Below, in pieces: positions 1 to 7,736 of a stretch of DNA of 64,000 nucleotides. The stretch is taken from positions 62,001 to 126,000 of the forward strand of contig NZ_QGGW01000005.1 in the NCBI RefSeq assembly GCF_003148775.1. The letters run 5' to 3'. The translations under genes and the position numbers were made by a program. The notes beneath the pieces were generated by a model. It was not told the DNA's origin and ran no database searches. It saw only the letters and a program-made list of their open reading frames with translations. Source of the DNA: Roseicyclus mahoneyensis. Its GTDB lineage: Bacteria; Pseudomonadota; Alphaproteobacteria; Rhodobacterales; Rhodobacteraceae. Positions within the stretch are counted from its first letter, which is position 1; every line of letters begins with the position of its first letter.

Positions 1-963
1 CGCGCCAAAGGCGATCAAGGCCGAAATCCCCAGCGTCGGCAGCCCGGCGAGCCCCGCACCCAGGGTGCACCCGCCCGCCAGCACGCCGCCCACGCCCATC
101 AGCGCCGCGCCACCAAGGCTGCGCCCCATCTGTCCCGCGCTCTCGAAACTCTCCCACCGGAACCGCCGCGAGACCAGCGCCGCGACCAGCGCACCCGCCA
201 GAACGCCGCCCACCAGCCCCGCCCCAAAGCCCGGCGTGGTGACCTGCGCGGCAACCCCCCAAAACAGCGCCTCGGCCCATGGGCCCGTGAAGGCCAGTCC
301 TTCAAGCGGTATGGCGTCGAATTCGTCGTACAGCACGAAGCCCGTGCCAACCCATGCCAGCGGCACCAACGCCCCGATCAGCGCGCCCCCTGCCAGCAGC
401 CATACGGAACCCCGCGCTCGCAGCACGACCAGCGCCGCCAGTGCCCCGATCACTGCCGCCCACAGCCAGCCTGCACCGGGCAGGTCCCCGCCCAAGGGCA
501 CCGTCACCGACCCCAGCGCCATCCGCACAGGCGCCAGCGCGCCTTGCAGCGTCGCATGGGCGGCCATCGCCGCGACCAAAATAGCCACCAGCGCCCGCAG
601 ATTGCCGCTGGCCGACAGCACCGTCAGCCGCGACAGGCAGCCTCGCGCCAGAACCGTGCCCAAGCCGAACATCAACCCGCCCAGCACGACGCCTAGCACC
701 GGCACCGCGGTCGCCTGAAATCTGTGCGCCTCGAAAGAGACAAACCCCATCGCCACCGCACCCTGCGTCCCGATCACCGCCACCAGCAAGGCCATGGCCC
801 AGACGCCGCGCGCTTCCGCCCGCTCGGTCTCCGGCCCGATCAGTGCCCGACGCAGACAGAACCGGGTCAACATCGCCAGCGCGCCAAAGGCCAGACCCAA
901 CGCAAGGCCGAACCACAAGGACGCGGTGCGGGGTGTCATCTCGAGGCCAAGGGTTTCGAACAT
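1..963 (-). CDS. YeeE/YedE family inner-membrane transporter, C-terminus cut by window edge
   Basis: The product is an integral membrane protein of the YeeE/YedE (DUF395, sulfur transport) family, thought to move reduced sulfur species such as thiosulfate. From the ATG at 961-963 the frame stays open for 321 codons to the window edge, so the stop codon is missing. The translation is almost entirely hydrophobic helices rich in Gly, Ala, Leu and Val. It has the family's cysteine-bearing turns: RFCLRRA near residue 34, ARGCLSRL near 110 and AGGCTLG near 303. The conserved Cys residues are the proposed sulfur relay. No neighbour explains its substrate. The family is clear; the transported compound is inferred. 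Confidence 0.82.
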   Translation of the reverse strand, partial: MFETLGLEMTPRTASLWFGLALGLAFGALAMLTRFCLRRALIGPETERAEARGVWAMALLVAVIGTQGAVAMGFVSFEAHRFQATAVPVLGVVLGGLMFGLGTVLARGCLSRLTVLSASGNLRALVAILVAAMAAHATLQGALAPVRMALGSVTVPLGGDLPGAGWLWAAVIGALAALVVLRARGSVWLLAGGALIGALVPLAWVGTGFVLYDEFDAIPLEGLAFTGPWAEALFWGVAAQVTTPGFGAGLVGGVLAGALVAALVSRRFRWESFESAGQMGRSLGGAALMGVGGVLAGGCTLGAGLAGLPTLGISALIAFGA

Positions 964-1167
964 CGCGGGGTCTCCTGTCCCGGCCGGGCATCGGCCATCG
1001 CGCGGAGCTAGCCCCCCATGCAGGCGGGTTCAAGCGCGTTACCGGGAACAATCAGGTGGGTTTTGGCTATGAAAAGGAACATGTGTTTCAACCACCGATG
1101 ATTTTCCAACCAGTACCGGCGATCATGTTCCAATACGACGCCGCTGGTCCCTATTTTGCAGGCCTGA

Positions 1168-2295
1168 TCAAACCGTCCCGCGCCAGAGCCAGACCTTGGT
1201 GCCGGAATGATCGACCGGCCCCACCGCCTCCAACCGCAGCCCGGTCGCCTGCGCAAGCCCCCTGTCACTGGTGATGATCCCGACCGCCCAGCCCGCAAAC
1301 CGCGCCCGCAGCGTCGCGCCCAGAGCGCCGTAGACGGCAAAGAGCAGCTTCCGCTCGCCGATCCGCGCGCCATAGGGCGGGTTCGTCAAGACGATCCCCG
1401 GCGCCAGCCCCTCGGGCGGCATCAGATCACTGACCGCCTGCCGCTCGAACCGGCACAGCGCGTCCACCCCCGCCCGCCCGGCATTGCCGCGCGCGCCCCG
1501 GATCGCCCCGTCGTCGCGGTCAAACCCGAAAAACCGCGCCCCTTCATCTTTCCCCAAATATGCCGGGGAGCGCGAGGGGCAGGGCCCCTCGCTCCCGCCC
1601 CCCACCATCTGCGCAAAGGCAAATTCCCGCGACCGCCCCGGCACAAGACCCATGGCCATCTCGGCCGCCTCCAGCACAATCGTGCCCGACCCGCACATCG
1701 GATCGACCACGGCTTGCGTCCCGTCGAACCCCATCTGCCACAAGAACCCCGCCGCCATCGTCTCGCGCAAAGGCGCCTTGCCGACAAAGGTCTTGTGCCC
1801 GCGCCGGTGCAACGGCTCGCCGCTCGTATCCAGCGACACGGTGCACAGGTCATCCTCGATCCGCGCCTTCACCACCACGGCACCATCCGCCGCCACGGGG
1901 ATGCCTGCCGCCGTGATCGCCCCCGCGATGCGCTGGACGGCCGCCTTGTCATGGTAGATCTTCGAGCGGTGGCAACTCGCCTCGACCCTCACCGGCACAT
2001 CGGCGCGCAGCCATTCGCCCCAGCCCACCTTGCGCGCCCGTTTGTCGAGCTGCGCCAGATGCATCGCCCGGAATTCTGCGACCCGCCACAGCACCCGCAC
2101 CGCACAGCGCAGGACGCGATTGGCGCGCACGGCCTCGGCCAACCCGCCCATCACCTCGACACCGCCCGGCACCTGACGCACGCCCAAAAACCCCGTCCGC
2201 GTGGCCTCATCGGCCAGTGGCGCCTCCAGCCCCGGCACGGCGACCAGAAACACGACGCCCGGCTCCGTCACCGGGCCGGGCGCATCATCGGCCAT
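1168..2295 (-). CDS. THUMP-domain class I SAM-dependent RNA methyltransferase
   Basis: This 375-residue protein resembles the RlmL/TrmN-type N2-guanosine RNA methyltransferases. Residues about 60-160 form the THUMP-like RNA-binding part. The SAM-binding motif DPMCGSGT lies at 198-205 and the catalytic NPPY at 305-308, the usual order for N6-adenine/N2-guanine enzymes. The exact rRNA or tRNA target cannot be read from sequence. Residues about 232-254 are an odd Gly/Ser/Pro-rich insert encoded by a palindromic repeat (see 1541-1602) lying between FAFAQM and the next strand FFGFDRD. The gene ends 11 bases upstream of efp on the same strand, so the two may be cotranscribed. Confidence 0.85.
   Translation of the reverse strand: MADDAPGPVTEPGVVFLVAVPGLEAPLADEATRTGFLGVRQVPGGVEVMGGLAEAVRANRVLRCAVRVLWRVAEFRAMHLAQLDKRARKVGWGEWLRADVPVRVEASCHRSKIYHDKAAVQRIAGAITAAGIPVAADGAVVVKARIEDDLCTVSLDTSGEPLHRRGHKTFVGKAPLRETMAAGFLWQMGFDGTQAVVDPMCGSGTIVLEAAEMAMGLVPGRSREFAFAQMVGGGSEGPCPSRSPAYLGKDEGARFFGFDRDDGAIRGARGNAGRAGVDALCRFERQAVSDLMPPEGLAPGIVLTNPPYGARIGERKLLFAVYGALGATLRARFAGWAVGIITSDRGLAQATGLRLEAVGPVDHSGTKVWLWRGTV
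1541..1602. repeat. palindromic interspersed repeat inside the methyltransferase gene
   Basis: Read on the minus strand, the segment has a perfect 9-bp inverted repeat, GCGAGGGGC and GCCCCTCGC (1572-1580 and 1584-1592) with a 3-base loop. This is followed by a tail TATTTGGGGAAAGATGAAGG (1541-1560). A similar tail recurs beside hemE at 20221-20248. The repeat keeps the reading frame and adds about 23 residues to a linker of the host protein. It looks like a non-autonomous REP-like element. Its mobility is an inference from position and recurrence. Confidence 0.6.
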
Positions 2296-2306
2296 GGGAA
2301 AAGCCC

Positions 2307-2873
2307 TCAGTCCTTGGCCCGCTCGACGTAGGTGGAATCCTCGGTGTTCACCACCACGCGGGTGCCCACGCCGATATGCGGCGGCACCATCACGCGCACG
2401 CCATTGTCGGCCATCGCCGGCTTGTAGGAGGACGATGCCGTCTGCCCCTTGACCACCGGCTCCGTCTCCATGATCTCGACCGTCACCTTCTGTGGCAGCT
2501 CGATGGCGATGGCCACGCCATTATGCACTGACAGATGCACCGACATGCCGTCTTGCAGCCAGACCTTGCTGTCGCCGACCACATCTTCGGTGACGGTGAT
2601 CTGCTCGTAGCTTTGCGGCTCCATGAAATGGTAGCCTTCGCCATCTGCATAGAGGAAGTTGAAAACGCTGTCCTCCACATGGGCGCGCATCACGCCTTCG
2701 GTGGTTTTCCAGCGTTCGCTGACCTTGGTTCCGTTGTCGATCCGGCGCATGTCCACCTGGGTCACGGGCGTGCCTTTGCCGGGGTGGAAATTCTCAGCCT
2801 TGAGGATGACGTAGAGAACGCCGTCCATGTCGACGACATTGCCCTTGCGAAGCTGGGACGCGATGACTTTCAT
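2307..2873 (-). CDS. efp: elongation factor P
   Basis: EF-P (188 residues, normal length) binds between the ribosomal P and E sites and relieves stalling at polyproline stretches. The KOW-like N-terminal domain carries the modified loop NFHPGKGTP, with Lys33 at the tip, matching the lysylated Lys34 of E. coli EF-P. Two OB domains follow. The ATG at 2871-2873 has a GGAGG six bases upstream. The gene is divergent from epmA, whose enzyme modifies this lysine. That adjacency supports a beta-lysylated EF-P in this organism. EpmB, the partner lysine aminomutase, is not in the window. Confidence 0.97.
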   Translation of the reverse strand: MKVIASQLRKGNVVDMDGVLYVILKAENFHPGKGTPVTQVDMRRIDNGTKVSERWKTTEGVMRAHVEDSVFNFLYADGEGYHFMEPQSYEQITVTEDVVGDSKVWLQDGMSVHLSVHNGVAIAIELPQKVTVEIMETEPVVKGQTASSSYKPAMADNGVRVMVPPHIGVGTRVVVNTEDSTYVERAKD

Positions 2874-2960
2874 GAGTGCCTCCGGTAAGACGTCGCTTGA
2901 GGGCCTGCCGCCCCCGCGTTAGAGGCAGCCGTTACCGCATCCGCCGCGAAAGGGCCAGCC

Positions 2961-3980
2961 ATGACATGGTGGAACCGCGATAGCCACGCTGACCGCCGCC
3001 CGGTGCTGCTGGCCCGAAACAAGATCGTCACGGCCATCCGCCGCTGGTTCGAGGATCAGGGCTTCACCGAGGTCGATCCGGCCTATCTGGTCATATCGCC
3101 GGGCAACGAGACGCATCTGCACGCCTTCGAGACCGTGGCGATGGATGACGGCCTGACGCCGCGCACCCGCTACCTGCACACCTCGCCCGAGTTCGCGATG
3201 AAGAAACTGCTCGCGGCGGGCGAGGACAAGATCTTCACCCTCTCCCGCGTCTGGCGCAACCGCGAAGGGGGCCCGCGCCATGCCGTCGAATTCACCATGC
3301 TGGAATGGTATCGCGCCCATGCCCCTTACGAGGTGCTGATGGACGATTGCGCCGCCCTGATGCAGGTGGCCGCCACCGCCGCTTGCGTCACCGAATTCCG
3401 CCACCGAGAAACCACCTGCGACCCCTTCGCCGCGCCGCACCGCACCACGCTTGCAGCCGAGTTCGCCCGCCACGGCATCGACCTCCTGTCAACGCTGAAC
3501 AGCCCCAAACCCGACACCGCCGCCCTTGCTGCGCAATTGCCGAACGCCGGCGTCGCCCCCGGCGCGGACGACAGCTGGTCCGACCTCTTCTCCCGCGTGC
3601 TGACCGCCCGGATCGAGCCCGCCCTTGGCCCCGGCCCCGTCATCCTCGACGCTTATCCCGCGCCCGAGGCCGCACTCGCCCGTCGCAATCCGGCCGACCC
3701 CCGCACCGCTGAACGCTTCGAGCTTTTCGCCTGCGGGGTGGAGCTTGCCAATGCCTTCGGCGAACTCACCGACGCGCGCGAACAGCGCGCCCGCTTCACC
3801 GCCGACATGGACCTGAAACAGACGATCTACGGCACCCGCTACCCGCTCGACGAAGACCTGCTGGCAGCCCTCCAGCACATGCCCCCCGCCTGCGGTTGCG
3901 CGCTTGGCCTCGACCGCCTCGTCATGCTGGCCACAGGCGCCCCCCGCCTGTGCGACGTACAATGGACACCGCCTGCCTAG
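2961..3980 (+). CDS. epmA: EF-P--(R)-beta-lysine ligase EpmA (GenX/PoxA)
   Basis: A truncated class II lysyl-tRNA synthetase paralogue (339 residues) that lacks the anticodon-binding domain and attaches beta-lysine to EF-P. Class II motifs are visible: motif 2 around FTLSRVWRNRE with the downstream EFTMLEWY, and motif 3 as GCALGLDRLVM near the C-terminus. The family is usually about 325-350 residues, so this copy is full length. It is divergent from its substrate gene efp, with about 87 bases between the start codons, and pncB follows on the same strand. Confidence 0.93.
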   Translation: MTWWNRDSHADRRPVLLARNKIVTAIRRWFEDQGFTEVDPAYLVISPGNETHLHAFETVAMDDGLTPRTRYLHTSPEFAMKKLLAAGEDKIFTLSRVWRNREGGPRHAVEFTMLEWYRAHAPYEVLMDDCAALMQVAATAACVTEFRHRETTCDPFAAPHRTTLAAEFARHGIDLLSTLNSPKPDTAALAAQLPNAGVAPGADDSWSDLFSRVLTARIEPALGPGPVILDAYPAPEAALARRNPADPRTAERFELFACGVELANAFGELTDAREQRARFTADMDLKQTIYGTRYPLDEDLLAALQHMPPACGCALGLDRLVMLATGAPRLCDVQWTPPA

Positions 3981-4031
3981 ACAACCGCCCGCCCCCTTGC
4001 TCTAACCTGCCCCTACGAAGAGGAGCCGCAC

Positions 4032-4061
4032 ATGGTCGACGTCAAACCGGAGGTTTGCTGA
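4032..4061 (+). CDS. possible 9-residue leader peptide coupled to pncB
   Basis: A ten-codon frame encodes MVDVKPEVC and stops with a TGA whose last base is the A of the pncB ATG (TGATG). It has its own AGGAG at 4021-4025, seven bases before its ATG. The internal GGAGG at 4049-4053 serves pncB. The arrangement suits translational coupling or a leader, but a frame this short can occur by chance. The peptide begins MVD, as does PncB (MVDI), so a small duplication or an annotation-start ambiguity is another reading. Confidence 0.3.
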   Translation: MVDVKPEVC

Positions 4062-5353
4062 TGGTGGACATCGCCACCCGCGTCCATAACCACAAGTGGA
4101 AGATCGACCCGATCGTCCGCTCGCTGATCGACACCGATTTCTACAAGCTGCTGATGTGCCAGTCGGTGTTCCGCAACAAGCCAGACACCACCGTCACCTT
4201 TTCCCTCATCAACCGCACCACGCGTATCCCGCTCGCCAGTCTGATCGACGAGGGGGAACTCCGCGAACAACTCGACCACATCCGCACCCTCCGCCTCCGC
4301 CGCGGCGAGTCCACCTGGATGCGCGGCAACACCTTCTACGGCAAGCGCCAGATGTTCCGCCCCGATTTCATGGACTGGTTCGAGAACCTGCAACTCCCGC
4401 CCTACCACCTCGACCGCATCGGCGACCAATACGAACTGACCTTCGAAGGCAAATGGCCCGAGGTCATGCTGTGGGAAATCCCCGCCCTCGCCGTCCTCAT
4501 GGAACTGCGCGGCCGCGCCGTCCTGCGCCACATGGGCCGCTTCGAGCTTCAGGTGCTCTACGCCCGCGCCATGACCAAGCTCTGGGAAAAGATCGAACGC
4601 CTGCAACCGCTCGACGGCCTCAGGATCGCCGATTTCGGCACCCGCCGCCGCCATTCCTTTCTCTGGCAGGATTGGGCCGTCCAAGCGATGAGCGAGGGCC
4701 TCGGCTCCGCCTTCCCCGGCACCTCCAACTGCCTGATCGCCAAGAACCGCGACCTCGAAGCCATCGGCACCAACGCCCACGAACTGCCCATGGTCTACGC
4801 GGCCCTTGCCGACAGCGACGATACCCTCGCCCGCGCCCCCTATGACGTGCTGTCGGACTGGCACGAGGAACATGACGGCAACCTGCGCATCATCTTGCCC
4901 GACACCTATGGCACGGCCGGTTTCCTGTCCCGCGCCCCCGACTGGCTGGCGGGCTGGACCGGCATGCGCATCGACAGCGGTGACCCCGAGGCCGGGGCCG
5001 AGACCGCCATCCGCTGGTGGCAGGAGCGGGGAGAGGACCCGCGCGAGAAACTCCTGATCTTTTCCGACGGCCTCGACGTCGACAAGATCGTGGCGCTGCA
5101 CCACCGCTTTTCAGGCCGCGTCCGCGTGTCCTTTGGCTGGGGCACGCTTTTGACCAATGATTTCCGCGGTCTGGTGGAGGGCGACGCGCTTGCGCCCTTC
5201 TCGCTCGTCTGCAAGGCTGTGGCGGCGAACGGTCGGCCCACGGTCAAGCTCTCCGACAACCCCGAGAAGGCGATGGGGCCGGAGGCGGAGATCGCCCGCT
5301 ACAAGCGGGTGTTTGGGGTGGGGGAGCAGGAACGGGTGGAGGTGGTGGTTTAG
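4061..5353 (+). CDS. pncB: nicotinate phosphoribosyltransferase
   Basis: PncB (430 residues) makes nicotinate mononucleotide from nicotinate and PRPP with ATP hydrolysis, the Preiss-Handler NAD salvage step. The N-terminal DTDFYKLLMCQSVF, the DFGTRRRHSF segment around the phosphohistidine and the DSGDPEAGAE phosphate-binding segment fit the family. The start is the ATG at 4061 with GGAGG eight bases upstream; extending further upstream would run into the 3' end of epmA. The gene ends just before the A+T-richer island, so its stop codon marks an island boundary. Confidence 0.95.
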   Translation: MVDIATRVHNHKWKIDPIVRSLIDTDFYKLLMCQSVFRNKPDTTVTFSLINRTTRIPLASLIDEGELREQLDHIRTLRLRRGESTWMRGNTFYGKRQMFRPDFMDWFENLQLPPYHLDRIGDQYELTFEGKWPEVMLWEIPALAVLMELRGRAVLRHMGRFELQVLYARAMTKLWEKIERLQPLDGLRIADFGTRRRHSFLWQDWAVQAMSEGLGSAFPGTSNCLIAKNRDLEAIGTNAHELPMVYAALADSDDTLARAPYDVLSDWHEEHDGNLRIILPDTYGTAGFLSRAPDWLAGWTGMRIDSGDPEAGAETAIRWWQERGEDPREKLLIFSDGLDVDKIVALHHRFSGRVRVSFGWGTLLTNDFRGLVEGDALAPFSLVCKAVAANGRPTVKLSDNPEKAMGPEAEIARYKRVFGVGEQERVEVVV

Positions 5354-5367
5354 GGCCTTTTCACCAA

Positions 5368-5988
5368 CTAATCTACCTTTGATAACAAGTCGTTTATCCC
5401 TCTCAGGCGCCTCAATAGATAACTTGTTTCCCAAGCGTCAACAGCGCTGAGATTTCCATGAGCAATGGAATTCCTAACTTGAAGACAGTAATTGAGAACC
5501 TCAGTGTCTATGGGCTTTATTTTGTCTGATTCCCTTAAGGACCTTATAATCTCTGAAATGGAGTACCGCCGGTTTGGTCGTTGATCGTCAGCCAGTTTTG
5601 ATCTTGCTGTAGCCTCAAATCTCGACCATTCCTCAATCATCTCTAGGTATACCAACCTAGACATTAATCGATGTGATACCCGTTGCGCTTCTTCTGCTTT
5701 CGAGAGTTCTCTTTGTGAATAGAGCCAGCTCACAAAGAACGATGCAACGGAAAGCGTAAGTCCGCCAATTCCAACGAGAAGAGCTATGCGCTCTTCACGA
5801 GACCAGTCCAATTCAAAAAATAAGAATATAATCGCGCCTGAAAAAGCCATCAGCCCGAGCCCAGCGTACGCTTGCATGACGAGTCTCAAGAGCCGCCGCC
5901 GGACTAGGCTAACAGAAACTTGCGCCTCCATCCCCAAGATCTGATCGGCGCGTGCTTCGATGCGATCTCTATCTTTGCTTTCCATCAC
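5368..5988 (-). CDS. membrane-anchored protein with HEPN-like C-terminal domain
   Basis: I do not recognise a named family. The product (206 residues from a GTG at 5988, or 205 from the ATG at 5985) has a charged N-terminus, two membrane segments (about 37-59 and 68-90) and a soluble C-terminal helical half. That half contains RNSIAHG at 172-178, an R-N-x3-H arrangement typical of the catalytic motif of HEPN ribonucleases. It starts two to five bases after the stop of the upstream membrane gene, so the two form one operon. The A+T content and codon use are clearly unlike the flanking genes. An RNase role in defence or stress is inference. Confidence 0.6.
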   Translation of the reverse strand: MMESKDRDRIEARADQILGMEAQVSVSLVRRRLLRLVMQAYAGLGLMAFSGAIIFLFFELDWSREERIALLVGIGGLTLSVASFFVSWLYSQRELSKAEEAQRVSHRLMSRLVYLEMIEEWSRFEATARSKLADDQRPNRRYSISEIIRSLRESDKIKPIDTEVLNYCLQVRNSIAHGNLSAVDAWETSYLLRRLRGINDLLSKVD

Positions 5989-5989
5989 A

Positions 5990-6403
5990 TTATTCCCACA
6001 GAATTGTCACGGTAACAAAAACAAGCGTTGCTGCGCCAAAAATAGTCATCAGTATAGCATAAGAGGGATCAGATAATTTGGAAACCTCAAAAAACACCCC
6101 CAAAAGAAGCGGCAGAATCGATGCGGCGATCCTTCGAAATTGCGCCCATTTTGTTCGTTTTGCTGGCCTGAGGGTCTTTCGGACGATAATTGCGGCATCG
6201 TCAACTATTGTTGCGGTAATTTCCGCATTGTTATTTCTTGAATTCTGGGCGGCTTCAATTCTTTCAGCCTCCGAGATTATGTCAGCTATGAATTCCTCAG
6301 CATGATGGTCTAGTCTTTGTTTTGCATGGGTTGAGAAAGCATCAAGGTTTCGATTGGCTATCATTTGATCAACCATACAAAAAATGCACCCGTCTCGAAG
6401 CAT
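5990..6403 (-). CDS. small membrane protein, partner of the HEPN-like gene
   Basis: Unrecognised protein of 137 residues, or 128 if the second ATG (MVDQMIANRN) is used. The N-terminal 75 residues are predicted helical and charged, and two membrane helices follow at about 91-108 and 115-135. Its stop (5990-5992) lies immediately before the start of the HEPN-like gene, so the products are probably made together. Like that gene it is A+T-richer than the rest of the window, which points to horizontal acquisition. No catalytic motif is visible. Confidence 0.55.
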   Translation of the reverse strand: MLRDGCIFCMVDQMIANRNLDAFSTHAKQRLDHHAEEFIADIISEAERIEAAQNSRNNNAEITATIVDDAAIIVRKTLRPAKRTKWAQFRRIAASILPLLLGVFFEVSKLSDPSYAILMTIFGAATLVFVTVTILWE

Positions 6404-6443
6404 TACGTGCTACTTTGCATTTCGATCTGCCTACAAGCAAGCT

Positions 6444-6589
6444 TAGAGTGGGCTTCCACTCTGCTACGCCGCACAAAACCCACACCCTACACCGCGCCCC
6501 GTAGCAACCGTAGGGTGGGGTTCCACCCCACCATGGTGGGCAAAATGCCCACCCTACATCCCATCCCGTAGGCCGGGCTTCAGCCCGGC
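6444..6589. repeat. tandem palindromic repeats (GTAGGGTGGG family)
   Basis: Three stem-loop modules lie in a row. Two 47-base copies (6444-6490 and 6511-6557) align without gaps, beginning TAGAGTGGG or TAGGGTGGG and ending CACCCTAC. In the second copy the outer arms GTAGGGTGGG (6510-6519) and CCCACCCTAC (6548-6557) enclose two smaller hairpins (6514-6532 and 6535-6553). The third module is GCCGGGC/GCCCGGC at 6572-6589. No coding sequence is seen in 6404-6654. The pattern resembles REP/MITE-like elements and sits at the right edge of the accessory cassette. Confidence 0.7.
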
Positions 6590-6654
6590 ACCGTAGAGAG
6601 GCTGCAACCCACCATCCCCGCCAACCACCCGCGCACACGGTGGCTTCCCCCACC

Positions 6655-6942
6655 CTACCCCCGCCCCACATCCATCCGCTGGTGCAACACCCGCACCACC
6701 GTCACCGCCGCCGCATCTTCCCGGAAAAACACCACATGGCTGCCCACCAGCGCCCGCCGCAGCCCCGGCCCGACCTCCTCCGCGCGGCGGGACGCCGTCG
6801 CGCCGGTGGCAAGCCCCTCGATGCGTCGCGTCAGGTCGGCGTCATACTTGAGCGCCTGTTGAAGGCCCCATTGCTCCAACGTGTAGGCCCAGATGCCGTC
6901 AAGGTCCGCGTCGGCTTCCGGCCGGTAGACGACATCCTTCAC
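6655..6942 (-). CDS. parE: ParE-family toxin (RelE/ParE superfamily)
   Basis: The 95-residue product begins MKDVVYRPEADADLDGIW and continues through RRIEGLATG and VGSHVVFFRE to VVRVLHQRMD, the layout of ParE/RelE-fold toxins. ParE toxins poison DNA gyrase, while RelE-like members cleave mRNA; the length and VLHQRMD end favour ParE. The start is a GTG at 6940-6942 overlapping the antitoxin stop as GTGA, so translation is coupled. The downstream 250 bases hold palindromic repeats, not genes. The toxin appears intact. Confidence 0.88.
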   Translation of the reverse strand: MKDVVYRPEADADLDGIWAYTLEQWGLQQALKYDADLTRRIEGLATGATASRRAEEVGPGLRRALVGSHVVFFREDAAAVTVVRVLHQRMDVGRG

Positions 6943-7199
6943 TCGGCGGCGTTCCGGGCATGGTATTCGGCGAGTCGTTTGGCCCGCCGTTCCTCCCAAT
7001 CAATCGGATAGGCCGGTCCGCTCGCCTCCCCCTCCGCGATCAATTCCTTGAGCCGCGCCAGCTTCGCCTCTTCCTCTTCCAGCAGGCGCAGCCCGGCCCG
7101 GATCACCTCGCTGGCCGAGCCGTAGCGCCCTTCGCGCACCATCTCGTCGATGAAGCCGCTGAAATGATCCCCAAGGGATACCGATGTGTTGCGCGCCAT
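6939..7199 (-). CDS. parD: ParD-family antitoxin (type II, ribbon-helix-helix)
   Basis: The 86-residue antitoxin begins MARNTSVSLGDHFSGFID, followed by YGSASEVIRAGLRLLEEEE, the ribbon-helix-helix DNA-binding pattern of ParD. An acidic and basic tail that would wrap the toxin follows. The chosen ATG at 7197-7199 is the family start; a much longer frame upstream only overlaps arfB in another frame. A perfect 15-bp palindrome lies 20 bases upstream and is the probable operator for autoregulation. Confidence 0.9.
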   Translation of the reverse strand: MARNTSVSLGDHFSGFIDEMVREGRYGSASEVIRAGLRLLEEEEAKLARLKELIAEGEASGPAYPIDWEERRAKRLAEYHARNAAE

Positions 7200-7219
7200 G
7201 ACATGCCTCCGCCGTGATG

Positions 7220-7234
7220 TACCAATAATTGGTA
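7220..7234. promoter_or_regulatory. palindromic operator of parDE
   Basis: TACCAATAATTGGTA is a perfect palindrome around a central A, 20 bases upstream of the parD ATG in an A+T-rich stretch. ParD proteins bind short palindromes over their own promoters, so this is the likely autoregulatory site. The binding itself is inferred. Confidence 0.65.
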
Positions 7235-7249
7235 TGCGCGCGGTCCCTG

Positions 7250-7672
7250 TCAATCCGGGTCGGGGGACCCCCGCAGGCTCTTCACCACGCCGCGCACCTT
7301 CTTCTCCTTGATCCGCCGTTCCACCGACCCCTTGGTCGGGCGCGTCGCCCGGCGGGCCTTGGGCACGACCAGCGCCGCGCGGACCAGTTCCGCCAGCCGT
7401 TCCCGCGCGATCTCGCGGTTGCGGGGCTGGCTGCGCGTCTCTTCGACAAAGATCACCACCGCGCCCTCCTTGGTCCAGCGCCGCCCGGCCAGCCGCCGCA
7501 AGCGCCCCTTGACCGGGCCCGGCAGGTTGGGGGACCGTTCCGCCTCGAACCGCAACTCGACCGCCGTCGACACCTTGTTCACATTCTGCCCGCCGGGGCC
7601 GGAGGAGCGGACGAACTGCTCCGTCAGCTCCCAATCGGCAAGCGTGATCTGGTCGGTGATGGTCAGGGGCAT
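7250..7672 (-). CDS. arfB: alternative ribosome-rescue factor B (peptidyl-tRNA hydrolase ArfB/YaeJ)
   Basis: ArfB (140 residues) enters stalled ribosomes on mRNAs without a stop codon and hydrolyses peptidyl-tRNA. The class I release-factor motif GPGGQNVNKVST has GGQ at residues 27-29. The basic C-terminal tail (KGSVERRIKEKKVR) is the part that inserts into the empty mRNA channel. There is no recognisable Shine-Dalgarno before the ATG at 7670-7672. Upstream on the same strand come three GTGTAC repeats, a strong terminator and a structured RNA with a short ORF, so regulation through the leader is plausible. The window also carries smpB, half of the main rescue system. Confidence 0.94.
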   Translation of the reverse strand: MPLTITDQITLADWELTEQFVRSSGPGGQNVNKVSTAVELRFEAERSPNLPGPVKGRLRRLAGRRWTKEGAVVIFVEETRSQPRNREIARERLAELVRAALVVPKARRATRPTKGSVERRIKEKKVRGVVKSLRGSPDPD

Positions 7673-7682
7673 GTGACTGGCG

Positions 7683-7710
7683 GTGTACGGGGTGTGTACG
7701 CCCTGTGTAC
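7683..7710. repeat. three GTGTAC direct repeats with 11-bp phasing upstream of arfB
   Basis: GTGTAC occurs at 7683-7688, 7694-7699 and 7705-7710, exactly 11 bases apart and therefore on nearly the same DNA face. The block ends about 10 bases upstream of the arfB start. It sits between that start and the terminator at 7737-7761. It could be an operator or an RNA element; no regulator is evident. Confidence 0.5.
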
Positions 7711-7736
7711 GCGTTGTGCGGCCTATTCGGCCAACG

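Noticed and set aside
1076-1131. Inverted repeat GGAACATG ... CATGTTCC between the YeeE gene and the methyltransferase
   Set aside because: The 40-base spacer and lack of a recognised regulator make chance likely. No gene is supported in 964-1167.
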